Notes: a model not told the origin generated them from the letters alone. 64,000 nt of DNA from Verrucomicrobiaceae bacterium (GCA_015061955.1 SUVO01000011.1:1-64000); one strand, 5' to 3'. Shown: positions 16,988-26,225, numbered from the stretch's first letter. A program made the numbers and translations.

Positions 16988-18481
16988 ATGAAATCAATTA
17001 AATTACTAAAAAAAATAATTTTACTTTTCGTTGGAGGATTAATTTTATCAGTTTCTTGCAATTGTATGGCTGATGCCGAAAATTCTAAATGCAAGGGTTA
17101 TGTAAGAGTTAGTAAGAAAAATCCACTTTATTTTGAATTAACAACGGGCGAACCATATATTCCGTGTGGAATGAATATTTGTTTTCCACGTTTTCTGACT
17201 GATGAAGAAGAGGTTTTTGCCGACTACGAAAAGAAATTCAAGATGATGTCGGAAGCTGGTGGCAATTATGCTCGTATTTGGTTGTCGGCTCCTTTCTGGG
17301 AAATAGAAGACAGCAAACAAGGTGAGTATAATCAAAATAAACTCAAGCGTATCGACAAGCTTTTTGACTTGGCTGATAAATACGGAATTCGTCTGAAATT
17401 ATGTTTTGAAAATTTTATATATTTAAAGGAGCGTGAGAAAGCCTTTACATTCAGCAGTGCCCCACCTTTCGATAAGCAACAATATTTAAAAGTTAATGGT
17501 GGCTCGTTTGAGAATACAAAAGAGTTTTTCACAACACAAAAGGGTAAAGAGGTGTTTTTGGCTCGTTGTAAGATTTTTGCCGATAGATACAAAGATAGAA
17601 AATGCGTTTTTGGTTGGGAATTATGGAATGAATCGTGGTGTATTCAATGCCAATGGGATATGAGTAAACGTCTTGATATTCTAAAAAAATGGCATGCGCA
17701 GATGTTGCCCGAAGTTAAGAAGTTGTTTCCAAATCATATGGTGATGATTTCAATGCCAAGCTTCGACAAATATAGAACGCGTTCAACATACGCGCAAATT
17801 ATCCCCGATCCCAATAACGATGTAGCGCAAATTCATAATTATCTAAACGAAGGTAATGCACTGCCAGTAAGTAAAGGTCCTACCGATATTATGTGTGCCG
17901 ATGCAATCAACGAACTTCGCAAAATTGCACCTAATAAACCTTTACTTTTGGCTGAAGTAGGAGCTGCCGAACCTAATCACGTTGGTGGACCTTCAAGATA
18001 TTACAAAGTTGATACCAATGGCATTTTGCATACCGATCAAATGCTTGTACCATTCTTTTGTGGCTCAGCTGGAAACGGTATGAGTTGGCACTGGGAGTAT
18101 TATATAACTAAACACAATTTGTGGGGAACTTTTGCCCGATTTAGTAAAGCAATAGAGGGTATAAATCCGTTGGAAGAAGACTTCAAACCTTTCTATGTTG
18201 AAACAGAAAATTTGCGTGTTTATGTAATTATAGGCAATAAAACTGTTTTAGCGTATTGTCGCGACAAAAACAATTGGTGGGGTACGGAATTGCGCGACAA
18301 ACAACCACCTAAAGATTTACTAAACGAAACGATAAATATTTTTGATATTGGTGGATATGGTGTTAAAAAAGCGTCGGTTTTCAAACCTTATGAGCTTGAA
18401 TGGAGCAATGTTGCAATAAATAAAAACGCAATAAAATTACCACCATTTAAACGTGCAATTGTTATAAAACTTGAAAAGTAA
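16988..18481 (+). CDS. Secreted GH5-like (clan GH-A) glycosidase
   Basis: A 497-aa secreted TIM-barrel glycosidase. The N-terminus has a hydrophobic signal segment with Cys residues around position 24-26 (LSVSCNC), so a lipoprotein is possible. The clan GH-A catalytic pair is visible: acid/base E215 in WELWNE and nucleophile E323 in LLLAEVGA. An Asn precedes E215 as expected, and a PYIPCGMNICFPRF opening strand and WHWEYYI near the barrel end also fit. It is probably a beta-mannanase or cellulase-like endo- or exo-glycosidase; the substrate cannot be read from sequence. It has its own promoter and operator and is followed by a bidirectional terminator. No clear ribosome-binding site is seen. 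Confidence 0.75.
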   Translation: MKSIKLLKKIILLFVGGLILSVSCNCMADAENSKCKGYVRVSKKNPLYFELTTGEPYIPCGMNICFPRFLTDEEEVFADYEKKFKMMSEAGGNYARIWLSAPFWEIEDSKQGEYNQNKLKRIDKLFDLADKYGIRLKLCFENFIYLKEREKAFTFSSAPPFDKQQYLKVNGGSFENTKEFFTTQKGKEVFLARCKIFADRYKDRKCVFGWELWNESWCIQCQWDMSKRLDILKKWHAQMLPEVKKLFPNHMVMISMPSFDKYRTRSTYAQIIPDPNNDVAQIHNYLNEGNALPVSKGPTDIMCADAINELRKIAPNKPLLLAEVGAAEPNHVGGPSRYYKVDTNGILHTDQMLVPFFCGSAGNGMSWHWEYYITKHNLWGTFARFSKAIEGINPLEEDFKPFYVETENLRVYVIIGNKTVLAYCRDKNNWWGTELRDKQPPKDLLNETINIFDIGGYGVKKASVFKPYELEWSNVAINKNAIKLPPFKRAIVIKLEK

Positions 18482-18484
18482 AAT

Positions 18485-18519
18485 AAAAAAATCGCTCTCG
18501 AAACAGAGCGATTTTTTTG
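18485..18519. terminator. Bidirectional terminator
   Basis: A 13-bp stem (AAAAAATCGCTCT / AGAGCGATTTTTT) with a 7-nt loop lies between the convergent GH5-like and exonuclease genes and can serve both strands. Confidence 0.9.
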
Positions 18520-18536
18520 TTAGTTTTATCGAGAAA

Positions 18537-19415
18537 TTAAATATCTACTTCGTATTGTTCTTTTGCAAATTTACGCAAGGTATTTAAAGATTTCTTCATT
18601 TCCATTTCTTCGAGGAATGCAATTATATCATCGAAGTTAGGTGTAATTTGTTGTGGAATTTCAACATCGAGTGTAGTATCGAGTGTTATAAGCTCTAAAT
18701 TACGTCTTAAAAGAGATTCGCCTTCTTTTATTAGAGTACGGAATTTATCGGGTTTAATCCAATCGAAACGTCGGATAATTGTTTCGATGTCGCCGTAATC
18801 TTTAAGCCATTTTGCTGCAGTTTTTGGTCCAACACCAGCAATGCCTTCAATGTTGTCAACAGCATCGCCAATGAGTGCTAAATAATCGGGAATTTGTGTA
18901 GGCGATACTCCAAATTTTGTTTTTACACCAATACTATCTAAGGTTGTCCACTCCTTGTTTTTGGGGTTCGGAGGCAACATTTGTTTTATGTTCGGACATA
19001 CCAATTGTGCAAAGTCTTTGTCGGCACTGGCAATTATTGCAGTATTGCCACTTTCTTTTACTTTTACGGCAGTTGATGCTAAAAGATCATCGGCTTCAAT
19101 ACCTTCTCGTTCTGTTGGATTGAATCCGAAAATCTCACACAGATACTTCATTGAAGGAATTTGACTTTTGAATTTATCTGGGGCTTCTCGGCGATTTGCC
19201 TTGTAATCTGGATGAATTTTTAAATGACGTGCTGAACCTCCTTTGTCAAAAAATACAGCAGTTGTATGAGGGGTGTGTTCTCCAGATAACTTTATAAGAC
19301 TATTGAAAAATGCGTGCAGTGCGCCTGTTGGAAAGCCGTCTGTACGAGTTAGATCAGGCATCGCATAAAAACAACGAAACCCCAAATTGTATCCATCTAT
19401 TAAAAGTGCATTCAT
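18537..19415 (-). CDS. Stand-alone 5'-3' exonuclease / flap endonuclease
   Basis: A 292-aa protein matching the 5'-3' exonuclease domain of DNA polymerase I, which removes RNA primers and flaps. It shows LLIDGYNLGFRCFYA (N-terminal Asp), YKANRREAP, the metal-binding EGIEADDLLAS and ASADKDFAQLV, and the helix-hairpin-helix region GDAVDNIEGIAGVGPKTAAKWL. There is no polymerase or proofreading domain, so it is a separate gene as in bacteria with an extra or split enzyme (compare ExoIX/Xni). No signal peptide. It is convergent with the GH5-like gene. Confidence 0.9.
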   Translation of the reverse strand: MNALLIDGYNLGFRCFYAMPDLTRTDGFPTGALHAFFNSLIKLSGEHTPHTTAVFFDKGGSARHLKIHPDYKANRREAPDKFKSQIPSMKYLCEIFGFNPTEREGIEADDLLASTAVKVKESGNTAIIASADKDFAQLVCPNIKQMLPPNPKNKEWTTLDSIGVKTKFGVSPTQIPDYLALIGDAVDNIEGIAGVGPKTAAKWLKDYGDIETIIRRFDWIKPDKFRTLIKEGESLLRRNLELITLDTTLDVEIPQQITPNFDDIIAFLEEMEMKKSLNTLRKFAKEQYEVDI

Positions 19416-19515
19416 TTTATACAGACCATTGAATATATTTTTGATTGTTTCGCAACAAAATTTGAAATTTTTTGATTGAACAAATTTTTAAGAAATTAAA
19501 TAATTGTTTCAAATT

Positions 19516-21096
19516 ATGTTAGTAAATAAAAAGAGAAAAATGTTAAGTGGCAACGAGGCTATTGCTCTTGCTGCACGTCATGTTGGTGTTGCGTTGGGTG
19601 TAGGGTACCCTGGAACGCCATCGACAGAAATTCTGGAAAACTTTTCGGAACTCGGTGGAAACGCCGAATGGGCTCCGAATGAAAAGGTCGCAGCCGAAGT
19701 TGCATTAGGCGTTGCTTTTGCTGAAAGCAATGCACTTGTTACCATGAAACACGTAGGCTTTAACGTAGCACAAGATTTATTTTTTACTGCATCGTATAGT
19801 GGTGTTCAAGGTGGATATGTTGCAGTTGTTGCTGATGACCCTGGTATGGCATCGAGCCAAAACGAACAAGATACACGTTCAATAGCATTTTGTGGTGGTA
19901 TTCCTGTATTAGAGCCAGCTTCGTCGCAAGAAGCTTACGATATGACTCATTTGGCTTTTGAAATTTCACGCAGATGGAAATTACCAGTTGTAATTCGCAC
20001 AACAACTCGCGTAGCACATACAACTTCGATTGTTGCATTTGAAGATTGTGTTGCGCCATTGCCAAGTGCCGATTTCAACAAAGATATTCCAGCCAGAGTT
20101 ATGGTTCCAGCACACGCAAAACCAGCTCATAAAGTATTGCGTAAAAAGCTTGAAGAAATTGAAGCATGGAATTGTGCTGAAGGACCTAATAAAGTTGAAA
20201 AGGGCAGTTCACAGTTGGGTATTATTGCCAGTGGTGTAGCGTATCAATATGCAAAGGAAGCTGCTCCAGAAGCATCATTTTTCAAGGTTGGGTTGTCGCC
20301 ATTGCCATTGGAAAAACTTGTTGAATTTTCTAAGAGCGTAGAGCGTTGCGTAGTTGTAGAAGAGGGCGACCCATATATGACTACTCAGCTTTTGGCTGCA
20401 GGTGCAAATGTTGAAAAACGTGCAAAACAATGGCGTTTTGGCGAATTGAATGTTGATAGAGTTCGTGCTCAGATTGCTGGCGATACATCGTTTGAAATGC
20501 CTCAGATAAAGCAAAAGCCACCACAGTTGTGTGCAGGTTGTCCGCATATATTCAGCTTTAAACCTTTAGTTGATTTAGGTTGTATAGTTGCAGGCGATAT
20601 TGGTTGTTATACTTTGGCAGCTATGAAGCCATTAAGTGGTATGGATATGCAAATTTGCATGGGTGCATCAATCGGTATGGGAGTTGGTATGCGTAAAGTT
20701 CTCCCAGAAGAAAAGGCACGCAAGGTTGTAAGTGTAATTGGCGATAGTACTTTTATGCACAGTGGTTTAACTGGATTAGCTCAGGCAGTTTATAATCCAC
20801 CATCAACAGGGCATGTAATTATTGTTTTAGATAACGCAATTACTGCTATGACTGGTCATCAAGAAAATCCAGCAACGGGCAGAAAGCTTGACCATTCTGA
20901 AACTACACGCGTGTCTATCGAAGGTGTAGCAAAGGCAATGGGTGTTAAGAATGTTGAAGTGTTTAATCCTATAAAACAAGCAAAAGAGTTTAAGGAATAT
21001 CTCGAAGCCAAGTTGGCATCAGACGATATAACTTTGATTGTGTTGCGTCAGCCATGTATTTTTGTTGCGGCTGCTGAAGCAAAGAGAAAGGCATAA
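19516..21096 (+). CDS. iorA: Indolepyruvate:ferredoxin oxidoreductase alpha subunit, lacking the ferredoxin domain
   Basis: A 526-aa TPP enzyme that oxidatively decarboxylates aromatic 2-oxoacids to arylacetyl-CoA with ferredoxin as acceptor. It shows GYPGTPSTEILE, the Fe-S/TPP region LCAGCPHIFSF, GDIGCYTLA and the TPP motif GDSTFMHSGLTGLAQA...DNAITAMTGHQ. The protein stops soon after LRQPCIF, where the classical archaeal IorA continues into an 8Fe ferredoxin domain with CxxCxxC clusters. I believe a short form also occurs in Bacteroidota, but cannot check. The ATG at 19516 is preferred over an upstream TTG at 19504; the ATG at 19540 is another option. It is first in a five-gene operon. Confidence 0.9.
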   Translation: MLVNKKRKMLSGNEAIALAARHVGVALGVGYPGTPSTEILENFSELGGNAEWAPNEKVAAEVALGVAFAESNALVTMKHVGFNVAQDLFFTASYSGVQGGYVAVVADDPGMASSQNEQDTRSIAFCGGIPVLEPASSQEAYDMTHLAFEISRRWKLPVVIRTTTRVAHTTSIVAFEDCVAPLPSADFNKDIPARVMVPAHAKPAHKVLRKKLEEIEAWNCAEGPNKVEKGSSQLGIIASGVAYQYAKEAAPEASFFKVGLSPLPLEKLVEFSKSVERCVVVEEGDPYMTTQLLAAGANVEKRAKQWRFGELNVDRVRAQIAGDTSFEMPQIKQKPPQLCAGCPHIFSFKPLVDLGCIVAGDIGCYTLAAMKPLSGMDMQICMGASIGMGVGMRKVLPEEKARKVVSVIGDSTFMHSGLTGLAQAVYNPPSTGHVIIVLDNAITAMTGHQENPATGRKLDHSETTRVSIEGVAKAMGVKNVEVFNPIKQAKEFKEYLEAKLASDDITLIVLRQPCIFVAAAEAKRKA

Positions 21097-21098
21097 AA

Positions 21099-21578
21099 AT
21101 GGAAATTGGTGAAAAAACAATCAATGTAAAAATTGCAGGTTTAGGTGGAATGGGCGTTTTAAAAGCTGCGTTGATTCTCGGTGAACTTATGTTTGAAGAA
21201 GGTTTTGATGTTAAGAAGGCAGAAGTTCATGGTATGTCGCAACGTGGTGGTTCGGTTGCTAGCGACGTTCGTATTGGCAAGTGTGTTGCAAGCCCAATCA
21301 TTCCAGAAAAAGAAGTAGATTTCTTGGTTTCATTAGAACCAGAATGGTCTGATGTTCACAAGATTTCATTAGCAGAAAACGGTATAGTAATATCGCCTAA
21401 CGATATTGATGTTTCACAGTTGGCAAGTAAAAAGGCGTTAAACGTTGCCCTTTTGGGTGTGTTGAGTAAGTACTTCGAGATTCCTGTAGAACGTTGGTTT
21501 GATGTTTTGAAAAAGTTTTTCCCAGAAAAACTTCACGCATCGAATGAATCAGCATTTAATCTTGGTAGAAATTCATAA
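21099..21578 (+). CDS. iorB: Indolepyruvate:ferredoxin oxidoreductase beta subunit
   Basis: A 159-aa gamma/beta-type subunit of 2-oxoacid:ferredoxin oxidoreductases. The signature AGLGGMGVLKAALILGE is followed by AEVHGMSQRGGSVASDVRIG, the canonical IorB pair. It is somewhat shorter than the 190-200 aa usual in archaea but ends in the expected SAFNLG-type segment. It begins 2 nt after iorA, so it is translationally coupled and forms the heteromer with it. Confidence 0.92.
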   Translation: MEIGEKTINVKIAGLGGMGVLKAALILGELMFEEGFDVKKAEVHGMSQRGGSVASDVRIGKCVASPIIPEKEVDFLVSLEPEWSDVHKISLAENGIVISPNDIDVSQLASKKALNVALLGVLSKYFEIPVERWFDVLKKFFPEKLHASNESAFNLGRNS

Positions 21579-21580
21579 AA

Positions 21581-22912
21581 ATGAAACAAATTTGGAACGA
21601 TATACACGGTGAAGTTCACCCATTTTCAGCTCTCGACTTTCTTCCTCGCGAACAGATGCGAGGGTTGCAATCGCAACGACTTCGCGATATAGTAAAATTA
21701 GCTTACGAAAAAGTAGAGCTTTACAGAAATCGTATGAAAGAAATGGGGGTAACTCCTGATGACATCAAGAGCATTGATGATATTTCAAAACTCCCATTCA
21801 TGCAAAAAACCGACTTGCGCGATACTTATCCCGACGGATTATTTGCAGTTGAAATGAAAGACATTGTGCGTGTTCATGCTTCGAGTGGAACAACAGGTAA
21901 GCCTATTGTTGTTGCATATACTGATGAAGACCTCAAGGTTTGGAATTCATCAATTATCAGATGCTTGAAAATGTATGGTGTAAAGAGTGGTGATGTTGTT
22001 CAAAATTGCTACGGCTATGGCTTGTTTACAGGTGGTTTAGGTTTGCACGATGGTTCGCAAGCTTTGGGTTGTACGGTAATTCCAGCTTCTGGTGGTAATA
22101 GCGAACGTCAGTTGATGTTGATGCAAGACCTCAAAACAACAGTTTTTGCTTCTACACCAAGTTATTTTATGCACTTGATTGAAGAAGGTAAAGCTCGTGG
22201 TGTTGACTTTAAAAAATTACCTTTGCGTATAGGTGTGTTTGGTGGTGAACCATCGTCGGACGCTATGCGAAAGTTCATTGCCGACAACACAAATGTTATT
22301 CCATACGATATTTATGGTTTGTCGGAAATAGTTGGTCCAGGTGTTGGTGGCGAATGTCAGCACAAGTGTGGTATGCACATTCTTGAAGATAACTTCTATC
22401 CTGAAATTGTTGATCCCGATACTGGCGAAGTTCTGCCAGATGGCGAAGAAGGTGAGTTAGTGTTATCAACTTTGACAAAGCGTGCTATGCCAGTATTGCG
22501 TTATCGTACACACGATATTACATCTATCATTGCCGAGCCTTGTAAGTGTGGTAGAACAATTCGCAGAATATCGCGAATTTCAAAGCGTAGCGACGATATG
22601 CTTATTATCAGAGGTGTAAATGTATTCCCATCGCAAATCGAAATTGGTATAAGCCGTGTAGAAGAAACTACACCAAATTTCCGAATTTTGCGTGAGATGA
22701 AAAACGATATGGAATCATTGACAGTCGAAGTTGAAATTCAAGATAAATATTACGGAGATAGCTTAGAAACAATCGAAAAAATCCGAAGAAAAATACAGGC
22801 TTCTATTGTTCAGATTGTAAATATAAGAATTGATGTAAAAATTGTTGAACCAAATAGTATTCCACGTTCGCAAGGTAAAATCAAGCGAGTTTACGACAAC
22901 AGAAAGGTATAA
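21581..22912 (+). CDS. paaK: Phenylacetate-CoA ligase
   Basis: A 443-aa adenylate-forming ligase. The P-loop-like motif VHASSGTTGKPIVVAYT, YGYGLFTGGLGLHDG, IYGLSEIVGPGVGGEC, LRYRTHDIT and the C-terminal GVNVFPSQIEIG identify PaaK, which interconverts phenylacetate (or indoleacetate), ATP and CoA with arylacetyl-CoA. Next to iorAB it probably runs in the ATP-forming direction, turning arylacetyl-CoA into free acid (inference from similar ior-paaK operons). It lies 2 nt after iorB. Confidence 0.93.
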   Translation: MKQIWNDIHGEVHPFSALDFLPREQMRGLQSQRLRDIVKLAYEKVELYRNRMKEMGVTPDDIKSIDDISKLPFMQKTDLRDTYPDGLFAVEMKDIVRVHASSGTTGKPIVVAYTDEDLKVWNSSIIRCLKMYGVKSGDVVQNCYGYGLFTGGLGLHDGSQALGCTVIPASGGNSERQLMLMQDLKTTVFASTPSYFMHLIEEGKARGVDFKKLPLRIGVFGGEPSSDAMRKFIADNTNVIPYDIYGLSEIVGPGVGGECQHKCGMHILEDNFYPEIVDPDTGEVLPDGEEGELVLSTLTKRAMPVLRYRTHDITSIIAEPCKCGRTIRRISRISKRSDDMLIIRGVNVFPSQIEIGISRVEETTPNFRILREMKNDMESLTVEVEIQDKYYGDSLETIEKIRRKIQASIVQIVNIRIDVKIVEPNSIPRSQGKIKRVYDNRKV

Positions 22913-22914
22913 TT

Positions 22915-23301
22915 ATGCGTATAAATCAAGTTTCGGTATTCTTGGGTAATACTCCAGGTAGATTAGAAAGCATGTGTAAGTCGTTGGCTGACGCAGGCGT
23001 AAATATGGAAACTCTTACAATTACTGAAAGTGCCGATCATGGCATTGTACGTATGATTGTTTCTGATCCAGATAAAGCTGTTGAAGCTCTATCTGCTCAA
23101 GGTTTTACTCCTAAAAAGGTAGAAGTGTTGGCTGTAGAAGTTGACGATACCCCAGGAGCATTGTTGGCAGTATTACAAAAAACACGCCAAGCAGGTGTTA
23201 ATGTTGAATACATGTACGATATGACAAAACCATTTTCATCGCGTCCAGTGATGATTATGTCGTTTAAGGATATCGATGCTGCTGAAAAGATTTTGCAATA
23301 A
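22915..23301 (+). CDS. Tandem ACT-domain protein
   Basis: A 128-aa protein made of two ACT domains (about residues 1-65 and 69-128). Typical entries are SVFLGNTPGRLESMCKSLADAGVNME and EVDDTPGALLAVLQKTRQAGVNVEY. ACT pairs bind amino acids and regulate partner enzymes. Such genes often sit next to iorAB and paaK, suggesting feedback sensing of aromatic or branched-chain amino acids. It starts 2 nt after paaK and its stop overlaps the next start (TAATG). Confidence 0.88.
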   Translation: MRINQVSVFLGNTPGRLESMCKSLADAGVNMETLTITESADHGIVRMIVSDPDKAVEALSAQGFTPKKVEVLAVEVDDTPGALLAVLQKTRQAGVNVEYMYDMTKPFSSRPVMIMSFKDIDAAEKILQ

Positions 23302-23693
23302 TGCCCAATACCGATAACGATAGATTTGCCAAAGAACTCGGATTTCGAGTTGTTAGTACATCGGTTGAAAGTGCAAGCGTTGTTGCTAATGTACAAGAGC
23401 GTTTTCTAAATGGTGTAGATATTGCCCATGGTGGTTTTATTTTTACATTATGTGATTACGCTGTTGCTGTTGCATCGAATACCGATGAACGTATTGCTAT
23501 CAGTTCTGGGGCAACTATCGATTATATTGAGCCTATTCCACCAAACTGCGAAGTTTGTGCTAATGTAAAACCAATTGTTATTACACAGAAAAGTGGAGTA
23601 TATAATGTGGTTATTTCTGCAAGTGAAAATCCCGATAAAAAATTTGCTGTATTTTCTTGTAGAATGATTTTTAAGGCGGTAAAGCACGCATAG
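23301..23693 (+). CDS. PaaI-type hotdog thioesterase
   Basis: A 130-aa hotdog-fold protein. DIAHGGFIFTLCDYAVAVA is the hallmark of the PaaI/YbgC group, followed by SSGATIDYIEPI. PaaI enzymes hydrolyse aryl-CoA thioesters. In this operon it could relieve build-up of arylacetyl-CoA formed by IorAB (inference). It overlaps the ACT gene by 1 nt and is followed by a strong bidirectional terminator. Confidence 0.88.
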   Translation: MPNTDNDRFAKELGFRVVSTSVESASVVANVQERFLNGVDIAHGGFIFTLCDYAVAVASNTDERIAISSGATIDYIEPIPPNCEVCANVKPIVITQKSGVYNVVISASENPDKKFAVFSCRMIFKAVKHA

Positions 23694-23704
23694 GTTTTTA
23701 TCAT

Positions 23705-23744
23705 CACAAAAAAAGCGAGAGTTTTAACTCTCGCTTTTTTTGTG
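23705..23744. terminator. Bidirectional terminator
   Basis: A perfect 17-bp stem (CACAAAAAAAGCGAGAG and its complement) with a TTTTAA loop separates the ior operon from the convergent porin gene. Confidence 0.93.
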
Positions 23745-23751
23745 ATTTTGC

Positions 23752-24990
23752 TTAGAAAATTACTTGCAACTGAGCAAGGAACATATTGCTATCTAACTTA
23801 CTTGCTTGTGTTGGTATTAACCCATTTTTATACCATCCATATTCATAACCTATCGAGGTTTTTATTGCTTCGGTAGTGTACCAATTTAAGCCAAGGTAAA
23901 TTGTTTTAACTTCGTCGAAATAATATGTTCTGTTATCGGCAGTAACTGCTGCTCCTAACCCATCAGCCGATACATAAGAAAAACGTACTACTGGTTCTAT
24001 TTGTCCCATAGAATTACTCATATCAACTTTATATGCTATTATTACGTTTGCCCCGAATGCGTTAGATGCTGAGTTTATTGTTTTACCATACTCAACGTTT
24101 TGATAGAACATTTCGCCCATTAACGAGAAATTACCATATTTGAGTTTTGCATATGGATTTACACCCCAAACTTCACTTTTATCATTATTTCTTTCGAAAC
24201 CTTTTGATGCATAACCCATATTTACGCCGAAGTCGTATTTTATTTCGCCACGCATATCTACAATATTTTCGTAGCCGAAACCAAAATAATAACTCAAACC
24301 ACTATTTGCGTTGATGTTATTTATTACACCAGATGTACCTTCGGTAATTTCCGATGTGATTGCAGCATTGTAGTAGAGACCTTCTACATGAGGAACTTTT
24401 CCGTCCCAGAAGATACCTACTGTACGTCCACCAAAACATTTTATATCTTGTGTATTACCTGCGTGTGTAAAAACATTTGTTGCAATAGATCTATCAATAG
24501 CTAATAAGCCAAAGTCGTCGGTAATTTGCTCTATACCCATATTCGACTTTCGCAAGCCAATTTCCATTGTTCCGTTTATGTAGTTTACATCTACATCTTT
24601 TGAGATTACAACTTTATCGAGATAATTGCGACGATCACCTTCTGAACCGAAATCCATAATCAATATGGCTGTCCAACCATGACCAACATTAGCTTCTAAC
24701 CCAAGTTTTACATATTTTAACTCGAAGCCACTAATTTCGTCTAACGATGCAGTGCCTTTAGAAATATCGTGATCTGCCCATTTGAACCAACCTTGCATTC
24801 CACCAAAAACTTTAATTGATTTTGTAGTCTTAGCCTGAGGCGTTACAGCAACTGATTCTTTTGCTATTTGGGTAGCTTCTTGTTGTGTTAACATACCCTT
24901 TTTTACGAGTGTTTCCAACAGAGCCTTATCTTGTGCGTACGATGTCAATACACAAGCAGTTGTTAAAATTCCTGCAATAAACTTTTTCAT
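23752..24990 (-). CDS. Phosphate-selective porin O/P-like outer-membrane porin
   Basis: A 412-aa outer-membrane beta-barrel. A signal peptide (MKKFIAGILTTACVLTSYAQ) is followed by a short helical segment (ETLVKKGMLTQQEATQIAK), as in OprP/OprO-type porins, and then repeated amphipathic strands ending in the terminal Phe of LQVIF expected for BAM-dependent insertion. It shows ELKYVKLGLEANVGHGWTAILIMDFG and SKVIS-type plug segments of the family. The ATG at 24990 is chosen because it starts the signal peptide; a TTG 12 nt upstream is unlikely. Substrate may be phosphate or another anion. It is monocistronic by position. Confidence 0.82.
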   Translation of the reverse strand: MKKFIAGILTTACVLTSYAQDKALLETLVKKGMLTQQEATQIAKESVAVTPQAKTTKSIKVFGGMQGWFKWADHDISKGTASLDEISGFELKYVKLGLEANVGHGWTAILIMDFGSEGDRRNYLDKVVISKDVDVNYINGTMEIGLRKSNMGIEQITDDFGLLAIDRSIATNVFTHAGNTQDIKCFGGRTVGIFWDGKVPHVEGLYYNAAITSEITEGTSGVINNINANSGLSYYFGFGYENIVDMRGEIKYDFGVNMGYASKGFERNNDKSEVWGVNPYAKLKYGNFSLMGEMFYQNVEYGKTINSASNAFGANVIIAYKVDMSNSMGQIEPVVRFSYVSADGLGAAVTADNRTYYFDEVKTIYLGLNWYTTEAIKTSIGYEYGWYKNGLIPTQASKLDSNMFLAQLQVIF

Positions 24991-25059
24991 ATTATTTATC
25001 AAATTTGTGCATTAAAAAACAAATACCTATAAATTGCAAATATTTATTTCTATTTTAGG

Positions 25060-25815
25060 CTAGCATTTTTTTGTTTTGTACATACCTATCAAATATTCAG
25101 TGTTGCCATCGCCACCCTTTATGGGCGATTCAATTATGCCCATTATTTCCATTTCTGGAAAATTTGTCTGGGCAAAAGTTCTGATTTTTTCTACTGCGGC
25201 AAGCATAGTTTCTGAATCTCTAATAACGCCTTTGTTTTTACGCATTATTTTTGCCGAAGTTTCAAACTGAGGTTTTATAAGGCAAGCCATTTTGGAATTA
25301 GTTTTTAGCAATGGAACTAAAAATGGCAAAATTTTTTCTAAAGATATAAATGATAAATCTGCGCAAATAAAATCGAAAAGTTTACCATCGAAAAATTCTG
25401 GAGTTAAATTTCTGACATCGGTTTTTTCGTAGTTTGTAACTCTTGGGTCGTTTAGAAGTTTTGAATGAAGTTGTCCGGAGCCAATGTCTACACACACCGA
25501 TTCCATTGCTCCATGTTGAAGTGCGCAATCAGTAAAACCACCAGTAGAAGCGCCAGCATCTAATATTCGCAAGTCTTGTAGCGAAATTTGAAAGTGATTT
25601 AAAAATTCTTCCAATTTTAGACCTGCTCGCGAAACGTATCTGAGTGAAGCATTTTCAGCTGAGATTTCAAAAATGGTATCTTCTGGATATTTTCTGGAAG
25701 GTTTATCTACAGCTTTCCCATTTACAAAAACTTTTCCTTCTTCGATTATTGCTCTGGCTTTAGAGCGACTTTTTACCAAAGATAAATCTACTAGCAGTTC
25801 GTCGGCACGTTTCAT
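25060..25815 (-). CDS. tlyA: TlyA-family rRNA 2'-O-methyltransferase
   Basis: A 251-aa protein with an N-terminal S4 RNA-binding domain (RADELLVDLSLVKSRSKARA...GKVFVNGK, residues 2-60) and an FtsJ/RrmJ-type methyltransferase. SAM motif LDAGASTGGFTDCAL and the CLIKPQFE motif belong to the catalytic K-D-K-E tetrad. TlyA methylates ribose of 16S and 23S rRNA cytidines. Its start overlaps the stop of the small upstream membrane protein gene by 1 nt. Haemolysin annotation of this family is historical. Confidence 0.92.
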   Translation of the reverse strand: MKRADELLVDLSLVKSRSKARAIIEEGKVFVNGKAVDKPSRKYPEDTIFEISAENASLRYVSRAGLKLEEFLNHFQISLQDLRILDAGASTGGFTDCALQHGAMESVCVDIGSGQLHSKLLNDPRVTNYEKTDVRNLTPEFFDGKLFDFICADLSFISLEKILPFLVPLLKTNSKMACLIKPQFETSAKIMRKNKGVIRDSETMLAAVEKIRTFAQTNFPEMEIMGIIESPIKGGDGNTEYLIGMYKTKKC

Positions 25816-26081
25816 TATTTTTTATTTGGTTTAAATATAACCTCAATATATTCGGTTTTTTTAGGTGTTGATTTTTTTTCGATAATATCTTTTCCGGTAG
25901 CAAGAAGATTTATAAACAAAATTATAGTTCCAGCTATCATTGCTGCCGACAGAAAAAAGCCTATTATCACATTCATATAATCGGTTTTTTTGGTACTTTT
26001 TGGCATGCGAGGAATTATACCTTTGTAGCCACCAGAAAAACTTTTAGCTTTTTGTCGGATTTTATTTTCGTCTATTATCAT
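25815..26081 (-). CDS. Small single-span membrane protein
   Basis: An 88-aa unrecognised protein with a basic N-terminal region, one hydrophobic span (about residues 38-62, VIIGFFLSAAMIAGTIILFI) and a Lys-rich C-terminal tail. It overlaps tlyA by TAATG, so it is translated with it. Short length and lack of motifs prevent a functional call. Confidence 0.55.
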   Translation of the reverse strand: MIIDENKIRQKAKSFSGGYKGIIPRMPKSTKKTDYMNVIIGFFLSAAMIAGTIILFINLLATGKDIIEKKSTPKKTEYIEVIFKPNKK

Positions 26082-26225
26082 TTTGCGTTGTAGGGTATGT
26101 AAAAAAATCGGTTTTTCAAGTCATTTTGTAATTGTTATTTGACAATTCTTTATTTTTTTGTGAAAGTTTAGATGTACTTGATAACTGTTTATAACTTATA
26201 TTTAAAACAAAGAATGGGTGGATTT

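Noticed and set aside
22915-23301. ACT protein as the missing IlvN subunit of acetolactate synthase
   Set aside because: IlvN is a short ACT protein with its own C-terminal domain next to ilvB. This is a two-ACT protein in the ior-paaK operon, 20 kb away.
25060-25815. TlyA as a haemolysin
   Set aside because: The haemolysin name is historical; S4 plus FtsJ-type methyltransferase domains indicate rRNA methylation.
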